A stretch of 64,000 bases of DNA, from positions 186,001-250,000 of the forward strand of contig JAQUIT010000003.1 in NCBI GenBank assembly GCA_028681335.1, written 5' to 3'. This DNA is from Desulfuromonadaceae bacterium (lineage in GTDB: Bacteria > Desulfobacterota > Desulfuromonadia > Geobacterales > Pseudopelobacteraceae). The stretch's first letter is position 1. Each line of letters begins with the position of its first letter. The notes beneath the pieces are model-generated. The model searched no databases, was not told where the DNA came from, and was given only the letters and a program-made list of their open reading frames with translations. This document shows positions 1 to 9,165 of the stretch, in pieces. The translations under genes were made by a program, and so were the position numbers.

Positions 1-513
1 GACGGCGATTATGATAATCGCTCCCAGATCATCCATAACTGCAAGTGCAGTCAAAAAAACTTTGAGGGAAGCTGGAACTCGTTTGCCTAATAGCGCGAGA
101 ACACCTAACGCAAAGGCAATATCGGTCGCCATCGGAATGCCGATTCCCACTTGTGTCGGCTTTCCCGAATTCAAAGCAAAATGAATCAATGCAGGTAAGC
201 AGATCCCGCCTAATGCCGCAAAAATAGGAAGAAGTGCATTTTTGAAATCCGAGAGTTCACCATTGTAAAGTTCACGTTCCAGTTCCAGACCAATAAGCAA
301 AAAGAAAACCGCCATGAGCGCGTCGTTTATCCAGTGTTCAATACTCAGGCCACCGACATATGTCTGCCAAAAGCTCAGGTACGTTTCGCTGACGTAAGAG
401 TTCGCAAGCACAAGAGATAAGACCGTACATATGACGAGCAAAATGCCGCTCGATTTTTTTGAATCGAAAAAGTCTACGAATGATTTTGATAAGATTTTAC
501 GGGTAATGTCCAT
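1..513 (-). CDS. nhaA: Na+/H+ antiporter NhaA, N-terminal part (runs off the window start)
   Basis: Reverse-strand translation from ATG at 513: MDITRKILSKSFVDFF...ATDIAFALGVLALLGKRVPASLKVFLTALAVMDDLGAIIIIAV, characteristic of NhaA. Absent from the ORF track because there is no stop inside the window. Confidence 0.93.
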   Translation of the reverse strand, partial: MDITRKILSKSFVDFFDSKKSSGILLVICTVLSLVLANSYVSETYLSFWQTYVGGLSIEHWINDALMAVFFLLIGLELERELYNGELSDFKNALLPIFAALGGICLPALIHFALNSGKPTQVGIGIPMATDIAFALGVLALLGKRVPASLKVFLTALAVMDDLGAIIIIAV

Positions 514-583
514 AATGGTCTTCCGATCAACGTGGTGGGAGAACACCGGCGGTTTTTGGCCGGTGCTTCTTCCTGGTTGTGCG

Positions 584-928
584 TCAAGCTCTATAGTTCT
601 CGAATTCCCAGTGAAGGTCTTTCGCAATTTCAATTGCAGTTTCATTCCATGTTTGCCGCGCACAGTGGGGCAGGAGCTTCTGAATAGCTTTTTCAACTGT
701 AGGCCAAGAAAAGCTATCCATGAGAAGATATCCTCGGCCCCAGCGGGTTTCCGTCTTTCTCATAAGGAATTTGGGTGTAACAACCTCAAATGAGAAAACT
801 TCCGCTCCCTCTTGTCCTTTTGGCCCAATTTCCACTTCAATGAATACGGAACAGTCTTCGGAATCTGGCGGTTCCTTCCCATATTCCAGATCGTGACAGA
901 GAATACTTTTTATTTCTGGTTGAACCAT
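584..928 (-). CDS. Imm8-family (polymorphic toxin immunity-like) protein
   Basis: 114-aa ORF with 'FIEVEIGPKGQEGAEVFSFEVVTPKFL' and W/G-rich C-terminal half resembling Imm8 proteins. Confidence 0.6.
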   Translation of the reverse strand: MVQPEIKSILCHDLEYGKEPPDSEDCSVFIEVEIGPKGQEGAEVFSFEVVTPKFLMRKTETRWGRGYLLMDSFSWPTVEKAIQKLLPHCARQTWNETAIEIAKDLHWEFENYRA

Positions 929-945
929 GATTTCCTCATATTCTT

Positions 946-1269
946 TTAAAGCCTAACGAACCGTGGCACTTTGGACTTCAATATCCGGATAAGTTCAGGA
1001 TCCATGTACTCATAGTTGTCGGGTATTTCTAAAACTACCAGCCTTTTTGTCTTAACTTGATCTTTGAATTTACTTGATAATTTGTTGCGGTGACTTTTTT
1101 CCATGCAGAGCACTACATCAGCCCATTCAATCAAATCTGCGGATACTGGGGTGGGCGCATCATTATTCGTGCCTGCTGAGATTGCTTCCACTCCCGGATA
1201 TGAAGAGAATACAACTTCAGCAGTTGGACTTCAAAGCCTATTTTGGCTACACACAAAAAGTAATTTCAT
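946..1269 (-). pseudogene. Low-molecular-weight protein tyrosine phosphatase family protein, interrupted by in-frame TGA
   Basis: From ATG 1267-1269 the frame reads MKLLFVCSQNRL*SPTAEVVFSSYPGVEAISAGTNNDAPTPVSADLIEWADVVLCMEKSHRNKL...; one TGA at 1231-1233, otherwise open to 946. Confidence 0.8.
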
Positions 1270-1381
1270 AAGTACCTTTGTTCGCTCAACTCGGTAATCT
1301 ACGGTTTCCCTATATATGTTACTTGTTCCCGGTATAGGTAACTTGTCACTTATATAACTAACCGCTATGGTGCCCTCAAGC

Positions 1382-1412
1382 GTTGTCTGAAATTACTCAA
1401 TTTCAGCACAAC
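1382..1412. repeat. Strong intergenic hairpin (13-bp stem with one bulge, 4-nt loop)
   Basis: GTTGTCTGAAATT-actc-AATTTCAGCACAAC. Confidence 0.6.
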
Positions 1413-1610
1413 TGGGCTTAAAAATACATAATGTTGATAGCATAGTAATCTTTTCATTTATAGCAAAACATTGCCAGCCACTCTTGATACATGCCCGGCA
1501 TTGACCGCTCTGAGATCCGAGAAACCAGCTGGAACAAAGATGGCGGCTCTGGAACCAAATCGAAATTTTTCTATCTACTTTAATAGGTTGGGTAGAAAAA
1601 ATAGTATTTA

Positions 1611-1641
1611 AAAAGGGCTAGCTTTTTGAGCTAACCCTTGA
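1611..1641 (-). terminator. Probable terminator downstream of the HAMP gene
   Basis: AAGGGCTAGC tttttga GCTAACCCTT hairpin with A/T-rich flanks just past the stop at 1654. Confidence 0.5.
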
Positions 1642-1653
1642 AGAACCTAACGG

Positions 1654-2622
1654 TTATGAGTGCCCGTGTTTTTCGCCACTGGCCTTGAGTTTTTTCATCT
1701 CCACCGCTGAACAGCTGGGGCAGATGCCGTGACTGAACATCGCTTCGGAATGATCGGATATGTACTCTTCCAGCTGATTCCAACTGTTTTCATCATCTCT
1801 GATCTTTTTACAGTACATGCAGATGGGGATGATTCCTTCCAATTTCTTGACACTGGCAAGCGCCGCTTCCCTTTCGTTCTCCGCCCGGACGCGCTCTGCA
1901 ATTTCCTTTTTCATATCGGCAACCAGGTCTATGGCCATTGCGTCGAAAGTACGCGATAATTCACCTAATTCATCGTTGTTTGCGGTTGCGCTGCGTACCG
2001 TCAGATCCCCTTTGGCTACGGCTGATACCGCCCGGTTAAGTTGTGACAAAGGCTGTAGTACGCGACGATTAAAAAGGAATGCCAACAGTGCCAAAATCAG
2101 CAACATGAGAAATGGGATGATAAGCGACAGTGAACGAAAATCACGCTCGGTATTTTGCCGGTGTTTACTAATGGTGCTATTCCAGCGATGCACTGAGTCG
2201 GCAAGTACCTGCGAACTACTCTGTAACTGACTGAATAGCAACTTTCTTTGACGGTCGTGCAGGTCATCGGAGGTGTTTAATAGTGCCGATTCCAGCTGGT
2301 CGAATAATGCCGGTAGTGATTTTACCTCTTTGAGAGCCTCTGCTGGGGCAGGTATATGGTCACCGGCACTGGCCTCAAGATTCCTGAGGATATCGTTTTG
2401 TATCACCTTTAATTGTACTGCTGCCCGTTCTTCAGAATACATGGCGTATTCATGGGTCAGCACGAGCAGGGATGAAATATCGCGCTCGGTGGCTTGGGCC
2501 CGTGCCTGTGTAAGTGAAGCCTTGGCCAGTTTGACCGTTATGAGCCAGTTAGCTGCAGCGAGCCCCAGCACCAGCAAAACGGCTATGGAAACAGATGTCT
2601 TGAGAAGTGTACTGATGCGCAT
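1654..2622 (-). CDS. Membrane HAMP-domain protein with C-terminal CxxC..CPxC cysteine module, no kinase domain
   Basis: N-terminal TM, periplasmic helices, second TM, HAMP-like 'LQPLSQLNRAVSAVAKGDLTVRSA', C-terminal 'IPICMYCKKIRDDENSWNQLEEYISDHSEAMFSHGICPSC'. Confidence 0.75.
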   Translation of the reverse strand: MRISTLLKTSVSIAVLLVLGLAAANWLITVKLAKASLTQARAQATERDISSLLVLTHEYAMYSEERAAVQLKVIQNDILRNLEASAGDHIPAPAEALKEVKSLPALFDQLESALLNTSDDLHDRQRKLLFSQLQSSSQVLADSVHRWNSTISKHRQNTERDFRSLSLIIPFLMLLILALLAFLFNRRVLQPLSQLNRAVSAVAKGDLTVRSATANNDELGELSRTFDAMAIDLVADMKKEIAERVRAENEREAALASVKKLEGIIPICMYCKKIRDDENSWNQLEEYISDHSEAMFSHGICPSCSAVEMKKLKASGEKHGHS

Positions 2623-2625
2623 TAA

Positions 2626-3681
2626 TCACCTGATGATGCTGACAGCCGTTGCCCGAACTTTGCTCAACGGGCCGGCGTTGATGAAGTTTAGATAGTTGGG
2701 GGATTTATTCCCTTTAACCAGGCCTTCCTGCCGTGCCCAGCGGGCTTCGCCTTCCAGTGTTGTAAGCAGTGACTGGTCAAGTGTGAGCCGGAAATTGTAG
2801 CTCGGCCAGATCCAGTCGATGAATGATTGATCCAGTTTAAGGCGATTGAGCAGTATTGCCTTGGCCTGTTGCGGCTGTGTGTTGATGAATTGCTCCGCAC
2901 GATCCAAAGCACGAAGTACCTTGACCAGTTCCTCATCGCGGCTGCCGAGAAGTTTCTTGTTCACGATAAGGTTGAAAGTAAGCCTGTATGCATTGGATTT
3001 AGTCAGTACTTTGCTGCCCGCCACGGCTTTAAGCGCCTTAAAGGGAAATGGTTCCCAAATAGCAATGGCGTCGACCTCTTTTTGCTGCAGCGCTCTGGCC
3101 ATATCTTCCGGCTGAAGGTTGCGTATGCGCACCGACTTCGGATTGACACCATTCAACAGCAGCAGCGTTTCAAGATAGTAGTGGCTGGCTGACCCCGTTA
3201 CCGTACCGACCTGCTTTCCAGCCAGTTGTTTGGGCTGGTTTATTCCAGCCTCGGCGCGGGTGATTATCTTGATATCGTCATCGCTGGAGACAAATGAGGC
3301 AATAACCGCAAAATCGCTGTGCTTAAAGCTGTTAAACATTATAACCGCTTCGGAAGAGGTTGCAAGGTCGGCTGTCCCCTCAAGTAATTGCTGAAAAGTA
3401 CGGTGGCCACCAATCGTATCAATTATCTTGATAGGTAAGCCTTCATCCACAAAATAGCCCTGACTTTCAGCAACATAGAAGGGTAGTGATAGTGGCGTTT
3501 GAGAGAGCGAAATTCTCAGCGGTTCTGCTGCTGATGCTGGTGAAAACAGGAAGAGCGGCAGCAGTATAAAGACGAGGGAAGTTACTGCGTGTTTCAAGCT
3601 GCTAAGCGCGTATTCAAGATGGTGAAAACGGGTGTGTAATTCGCGTGTTTGAACGCTGTTGGTTGGACGACAGGCCGACAT
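2626..3681 (-). CDS. NMT1/SsuA-like periplasmic substrate-binding protein
   Basis: Signal peptide, then 'LRISLSQTPLSLPFYVAESQGYFVDEGLPIKIIDTIGGHRTFQQLLEGTADLATSSE'. Confidence 0.85.
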   Translation of the reverse strand: MSACRPTNSVQTRELHTRFHHLEYALSSLKHAVTSLVFILLPLFLFSPASAAEPLRISLSQTPLSLPFYVAESQGYFVDEGLPIKIIDTIGGHRTFQQLLEGTADLATSSEAVIMFNSFKHSDFAVIASFVSSDDDIKIITRAEAGINQPKQLAGKQVGTVTGSASHYYLETLLLLNGVNPKSVRIRNLQPEDMARALQQKEVDAIAIWEPFPFKALKAVAGSKVLTKSNAYRLTFNLIVNKKLLGSRDEELVKVLRALDRAEQFINTQPQQAKAILLNRLKLDQSFIDWIWPSYNFRLTLDQSLLTTLEGEARWARQEGLVKGNKSPNYLNFINAGPLSKVRATAVSIIR

Positions 3682-3758
3682 GGCTCCTCCTGAAAAAAAT
3701 GGATTGGTCCTTTCAGACGTTTTTAGTAAAATATTTTATCAGCCTGCTGTAAGGCTAC

Positions 3759-6700
3759 TTATTGTGCGCCATCCAGCACTTCCCGGACTTTAGTCGTTAT
3801 ACTGGGCAGCGAGAATGGTTTCTGGATAAAATGCACACCTTCATCCAGTACGCCGTGATGGGCAATAAAATCCGCCGTATACCCGGAGATAAACAGGCAC
3901 TTGATTTCAGGATAGAGCGACAGAATTGTGTTGGCAAGGTCCCTGCCATTCATCGCCGGCATAACGACATCGGTAATCAGCATCCGAATCTTGCCGGCGT
4001 GTTCCCGTGCCAGGTTGATGGCCTCACCTGGTGAGTTTGCACTCAGGACGGTATAGCCCTGACCCTCAAGCATCTGTGCCGCAATATTCAGGATCGCCAG
4101 TTCGTCCTCTACGAGAAGAATGGTTTCGTTGCCACCGAGAACCGCCTCTGTAGCGCTATCCGCAAGTTTCTGAGAGTCATTGATGTTTGCATCACGAGGG
4201 AGATAGATTGAAAATGTCGTGCCAAGGCCCGGTTTACTGTAGACGTTGATGAAGCCGTTGTTCTGTTTTACGGCACCATAGACGGTGGCTAGCCCCAGGC
4301 CGGTGCCCTTGCCCAGATCTTTGGTGGTATAAAACGGTTCATAGATATGAGTCAGTGTTTCCCTGTCCATGCCGAAGCCGTCGTCACTGACGCAAAGGTG
4401 TACATATTCTCCGGGGGTTGCTTCCCGGTTGGTCTGGCAATATTCCGCATCAATAATGCTGTTGGACGTCCCGATAGTGATTCGACCAGTGTCTAGAATG
4501 GCGTCGCTGGCGTTTACGCATAGATTGGCCAGGATCTGGTCAATCTGTGACGGGTCCACCTTGGTCTGCCAGAGTTCCTCCGCCGGCTGCCAGGTAAGCG
4601 TTATGTTCTCACCGATAAGCCGCTGCAACATTCTGAGCATGCCTGATATAATTTCGTTAAGGTCAAGGACTCTGGGCGCAATGGTCTGCTTGCGGGCAAA
4701 GGCCAGCAACTGGCGGGTGAGGGCGGCAGAGCGCTCTGCAGTGTTTATTATTTCTTGAAGGTCGGCTTGCACGGGGTTGGCTGGTTCCAGACGCATGAGG
4801 CCCAGATGGGCATGGCAGAGGATGACCGTCAACATGTTGTTGAAGTCGTGCGCCACTCCGCCGGCCAGACGGCCAACCGATTCCATCTTTTGCGCGTGCT
4901 GCAGTTGGCGTTCTAGTTGATCTTTCTCGACTTCAGCCTGTTTGCGGCCGGTAATGTCGATGAAGCTTACCAGGCTTGCCCAGACATTGCCGTTGTCGTC
5001 AGTCAGCGGAGCACCGAATACCTCAAGGAGTGATTTGGTCCCGTCAGGGCGTTCCACCTCCAGGTCATCAACGTGAGACGTCACACCACACATTGCCAAT
5101 TGGATCGGCATCTTATCCGGCGGGTACGGTTCACTTGTTCCGGCCTTGAATATCTTGTATGAAGTGGTGACGTTAGTTTTGGAAGTGTCAGGGATAATTC
5201 CCCGGCCCAGGAGTTGAAGGGCAGCTTCGTTTGCCACCAGCGGCTTTCCTGATGGTGCTTCCACCATTAATACGCCAATGGGGATAATTTTCAGGAGGGA
5301 AGAGAAGAGACTGTTCTGGCGTTTGAGAGCTGACTCACTCTCTTTCAGGAGGTCCTGGCTGGTTTTATACTCATTGATTTGCTTCCGCAGCCTCTCTTCG
5401 GCTGACAGGAGTTCGTCATTCTGTTCGCGTAAAGATCCTTCAATCACCTGGAGCTGGTCATACTGCTGCTGAAGTCTCTCATTGGCATCATGCAGGGATG
5501 ATTCGGTCTGCTTCTGTTCTGTGATATCACGTGCCGTGGATAATGTGCCTGTCACCGTGCCGTGCTCGTCTGTAAGTGCCTTGCACCACCAGGCCAGAAT
5601 CCGGATATCGCCATCTTTGCGTCTTTGTCGGCTTTCAACATACATTGATTCTTCCGTTCCATCGTATAACGGCCGGATTATCTGCGCAGTATTCTGTCCT
5701 TCTGCAAAATAAGACTCATATGCTTTGCCGACGACGTCGTCCCCGAAAAAATCGCTACCGGCTCTGTTGGACCAGGTATAAACCTTGTTTGTATCAGCTT
5801 CCATGATGATATCCGGGACAGCTGACAGGATTGCTTCCTGGCGTGCCTGCAGCAGTTGATAGCGCTTTAAGGATTCAAAAGCCGAGCTGGTTTTGCTGCG
5901 CACCTGTTTTCTGAGCATAATAATGAAGGCGGCAGAACCGAGCGCCAGCAGGATGAGTGCAACTAATGCAGTGACAAGCCATCGGGGAATAAGCTTGATC
6001 AGGCCGGTGCTGCCGTGCGACCATTTCTGCCGCGCCTTGTTATATGGTGAGTCAGCCTGGTGACGCCATGTGATCAGGTAGTGGTCGAGGAGGTTCAGCA
6101 GTTCCTGGTTTTTACCTTTGGCGACGGCGAAGTAGATATCAAACGGGTTGAAGACGACACCGCTCGAGCGGAGGTGGTACTCTTTCATCTTTGCGACGCC
6201 AAAGGTACTGTTGACCACACCTGCATCGACCTTTTTTGTCGCGATTGCTTTAAAAACAGCATCAAAACCGGGTAGTTCAATAAATTCACAGGTGATATCA
6301 AACTTTTGTACCAGATCGATAAAATTGCGGGCATTGAAATCTCCCTTCATGACAGCAATCTTTTTGCCCTGCACCTCACGTATGCCGTCAATATCGGAGG
6401 CCTGCGGCACATACAGCTCTCCCCACACGGTTAGCAGCGGCATCGAGGCGTAATCTACAACTTTTGCCCGCTCTTTCGTATAGGCAACGCTGGTGAGAAG
6501 GTCCACTTCACCGGATTTTATGCGCTCCAGTCCCTCGCTCCAGGATCCATAGATATATTCAAAACGAATATTCTCTTGCCGCCCCAAATCGGCAAGGGCA
6601 TCGACATAAAAGCCTTTTACAATCCCGTCATCGTCCTTAAATATGCCCGGATAGTAATCAAAAGCTCCGACCCTGACGACGGTCGGGTTGCCGGCCTGCA

Positions 6701-6761
6701 AGGGGAGACAGCTTAAAAGTATGAGCAAGACTGAGATAAATGGAACAATAAGTTTATTCAT
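3759..6761 (-). CDS. Hybrid sensor histidine kinase: periplasmic SBP_bac_3-type sensor, PAS domains, HisKA/HATPase, receiver
   Basis: 'VRVGAFDYYPGIFKDDDGIVKGFYVDALADLG', 'GGVAHDFNNMLTVI', 'GTGLGLATVYGAVKQNNG', 'ETILLVEDELAILNIAAQMLE...LITDVVMPAMNG'. Confidence 0.92.
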   Translation of the reverse strand: MNKLIVPFISVLLILLSCLPLQAGNPTVVRVGAFDYYPGIFKDDDGIVKGFYVDALADLGRQENIRFEYIYGSWSEGLERIKSGEVDLLTSVAYTKERAKVVDYASMPLLTVWGELYVPQASDIDGIREVQGKKIAVMKGDFNARNFIDLVQKFDITCEFIELPGFDAVFKAIATKKVDAGVVNSTFGVAKMKEYHLRSSGVVFNPFDIYFAVAKGKNQELLNLLDHYLITWRHQADSPYNKARQKWSHGSTGLIKLIPRWLVTALVALILLALGSAAFIIMLRKQVRSKTSSAFESLKRYQLLQARQEAILSAVPDIIMEADTNKVYTWSNRAGSDFFGDDVVGKAYESYFAEGQNTAQIIRPLYDGTEESMYVESRQRRKDGDIRILAWWCKALTDEHGTVTGTLSTARDITEQKQTESSLHDANERLQQQYDQLQVIEGSLREQNDELLSAEERLRKQINEYKTSQDLLKESESALKRQNSLFSSLLKIIPIGVLMVEAPSGKPLVANEAALQLLGRGIIPDTSKTNVTTSYKIFKAGTSEPYPPDKMPIQLAMCGVTSHVDDLEVERPDGTKSLLEVFGAPLTDDNGNVWASLVSFIDITGRKQAEVEKDQLERQLQHAQKMESVGRLAGGVAHDFNNMLTVILCHAHLGLMRLEPANPVQADLQEIINTAERSAALTRQLLAFARKQTIAPRVLDLNEIISGMLRMLQRLIGENITLTWQPAEELWQTKVDPSQIDQILANLCVNASDAILDTGRITIGTSNSIIDAEYCQTNREATPGEYVHLCVSDDGFGMDRETLTHIYEPFYTTKDLGKGTGLGLATVYGAVKQNNGFINVYSKPGLGTTFSIYLPRDANINDSQKLADSATEAVLGGNETILLVEDELAILNIAAQMLEGQGYTVLSANSPGEAINLAREHAGKIRMLITDVVMPAMNGRDLANTILSLYPEIKCLFISGYTADFIAHHGVLDEGVHFIQKPFSLPSITTKVREVLDGAQ

Positions 6762-7219
6762 TGAGCGTCCTTATGCCGAAATAATGTGTTGCTACTACGG
6801 CATGGCGGGTACTGCTACTTCAATAAGTTATTGATATTAAGACTGACTTGACTGTATGTGGCAATGATTTTGACAGTAAGGATATATCGGTGATTTTGCA
6901 ACAAAAACTAATGACAGATCACATATGTGTGCTGTTTCTAGTGAGTTGCCTGGTTTGCAGCAAATGCATGAATTGTAATTGTAAGTAATGCACGTAATGC
7001 ATCCTTCAGGTTTTGACAAAACCTGTTCCCAGGGAAAGCCAAAACTGCACAATTGGGCCGTCGTGCTGACTGAGCTGACGGTGTAGTAATAATGTGCTGC
7101 AGATGCTTAATTCCCTATTGACAAAATCGGGGCTGTACTGTTCTATAACGTTTTTGCAAACTGGCCTATTGCTGGTATATGTACAAATATAAGTCGTTAA
7201 AAACTCCTGGAGGAAAACA

Positions 7220-8524
7220 ATGAACCCATTGGCACAAGAACTGAACGATCTGCTTACCCAGCACAGCCCGCATGTCTTTGAAATGCTGTCAGATCTTGGA
7301 AAGAACATGTTCTTTCCGAAGGGAATCCTGACTCAATCTGCCGAAGCGAAGGATAAGGCTCACAAATATAATGCCACCATCGGCATCGCTACCGAAAACG
7401 GCGGCCCGATGTTCCTCCAGTGCATTCAGGACAAGCTGTCCGCCTTTGATCCCAAGGACATCTATCCCTACGCTCCGCCTGCCGGCAAGCCGGAACTGCG
7501 CTCATTGTGGCGTGAAAAAATGCTGCGGGAAAATCCGAGCCAGAACGGCAAGCATTTCAGCAACCCCATTGTTACCAATGCGCTGACCCACGGCCTCTCC
7601 ATCGTTTCCGACCTGTTCGTTGACAAGGGCGATCACCTGATCCTTCCGGATATGCTCTGGGGCAACTATAACCTGACTTTCGGTACCTGCAGTGGCGCTA
7701 TCGTCAAGAAACACCCGACTTTCACCGTAACCGGTGGTTATGATGTTGATGCCTTCAAGGCGACCTTGAAAAACAGCGCCGAAGAAAAGGGCAAAGCCGT
7801 CGTCCTGCTCAACTTCCCCAATAACCCGAGCGGCTACACCCCAACCGTTGCTGAAGGTGATGCCATTGTGGCAGCCATCAAGGAAGTCGCCGAAGCCGGC
7901 TGCAACATTGTTGTCGTTGCCGACGACGCTTACTTCGGTCTCTTTTACGAGGACAGCCTCAAGGAGTCACTGTTCGGTAAACTTGCCAACCTTCATCCAC
8001 GCATCCTGGCAATCAAACTTGACGGCGCTACCAAAGAAGAGTTTGTCTGGGGCTTCCGTACCGGTTTCGTCACGTTTGCCGATGGTAACAGCTATGAAAA
8101 CGCACCTGTTATGGCAGCACTTGAGAAGAAGGCGATGGGCATCATCCGTGCGCGCATCTCCAACTGTCCGCATCCATCACAGACCTTTGTCATCGAGGCG
8201 CTCCGTTCACCGCAGTTCCTGGCCCAGAAGGAAGAGAAGTTCCAGGTCATGAAGGGTCGTGCCCTGAAAACCAAGCAGGTTCTCAATAGCGGCAAATACG
8301 AGAAAGCCTGGGATTACTACCCGTTCAACTCCGGCTATTTCATGTGCCTGAAACTGAAAACGGTAGAAGCTGAAAAGCTGCGCCTCCATCTGTTGGACAA
8401 GTACGGCGTCGGTGCCATCTCCATCACCAAGACCGACCTGCGTATCGCCTTCTCCTGTATCGCCGAGGAGAATATCGAGGAGCTGTTCGACATCATCTAT
8501 CAGGGTGTTCAGGATCTTGCCTGA
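7220..8524 (+). CDS. Aminotransferase class I/II (PLP-dependent)
   Basis: 434 aa; 'NFPNNPSGYTPT', 'VVADDAYFGLF', 'ATKEEFVWGFRTGFV'; RBS ggagg upstream. Confidence 0.85.
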   Translation: MNPLAQELNDLLTQHSPHVFEMLSDLGKNMFFPKGILTQSAEAKDKAHKYNATIGIATENGGPMFLQCIQDKLSAFDPKDIYPYAPPAGKPELRSLWREKMLRENPSQNGKHFSNPIVTNALTHGLSIVSDLFVDKGDHLILPDMLWGNYNLTFGTCSGAIVKKHPTFTVTGGYDVDAFKATLKNSAEEKGKAVVLLNFPNNPSGYTPTVAEGDAIVAAIKEVAEAGCNIVVVADDAYFGLFYEDSLKESLFGKLANLHPRILAIKLDGATKEEFVWGFRTGFVTFADGNSYENAPVMAALEKKAMGIIRARISNCPHPSQTFVIEALRSPQFLAQKEEKFQVMKGRALKTKQVLNSGKYEKAWDYYPFNSGYFMCLKLKTVEAEKLRLHLLDKYGVGAISITKTDLRIAFSCIAEENIEELFDIIYQGVQDLA

Positions 8525-8552
8525 ACTATTGATTGAGCGGTAATGCATTGAC

Positions 8553-8592
8553 ACAAAAAAAGGGCCCACATTACGCGGGCCCTTTTTTTTGT
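8553..8592 (+). terminator. Rho-independent terminator, probably bidirectional
   Basis: aaaaaaagGGCCCacattacgcGGGCCCtttttttt between convergent genes. Confidence 0.85.
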
Positions 8593-8613
8593 GTCAATGT
8601 TGAAACGGTGCAG

Positions 8614-9105
8614 TTAACGGAAATAGAACCGTGCTCCGATGGCTCCGTTGATGTGGAAGTCTGTGTCGGGGGCAATGTCAAGAACGGGTACAATCTCGGC
8701 AAATAAATCTACCGGCGCTTTCGCAAAGAGGTAGGAGATGCCGAACGGGACGCGGACACCAAGCAGCGTGTCGTTATGGTCGTGTCCACTTCTGTTGTCG
8801 CTGTTTTCAAACTTGATTCTTCCGCCGATACCGTAATAAAGAGGCAGCTTCCCTCCAAGTGATCCGGTGTTCAGCACTCCGAAGTTGTGGATAAGATAGT
8901 CGGCGTGGAGCTGAAAGCTGTCATTATCCGAGAACGACCAGGCCGCCGCTGCATCAATTGCCTGATCCTTGCTTATCCATTTCTTGATGCTTATCCCTGT
9001 CGGCTCACCAAGAATAACACCAACTCCTATGCCGTCCTGCGCAGTTGCTACTGATGCTACTGCCAAAAATGCTGCCATTACCACGCCAGTTATCCGTGCT
9101 TTCAT
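8614..9105 (-). CDS. Small outer-membrane beta-barrel-like protein
   Basis: 163 aa; signal peptide 'MKARITGVVMAAFLAVASVATAQ'; alternating beta pattern ending 'GAIGARFYFR'. Confidence 0.5.
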   Translation of the reverse strand: MKARITGVVMAAFLAVASVATAQDGIGVGVILGEPTGISIKKWISKDQAIDAAAAWSFSDNDSFQLHADYLIHNFGVLNTGSLGGKLPLYYGIGGRIKFENSDNRSGHDHNDTLLGVRVPFGISYLFAKAPVDLFAEIVPVLDIAPDTDFHINGAIGARFYFR

Positions 9106-9165
9106 ATCATCTCCTTCCGAATAAACAACGATTGTTATTGTTGACTCATACCTCTGCTCGTGACG

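Noticed and set aside
1231-1233. TGA as selenocysteine or other recoding in the phosphatase gene
   Set aside because: The position is the P-loop Arg, not Cys, and CGA-to-TGA mutation is simpler; no SECIS-like element was identified by eye.
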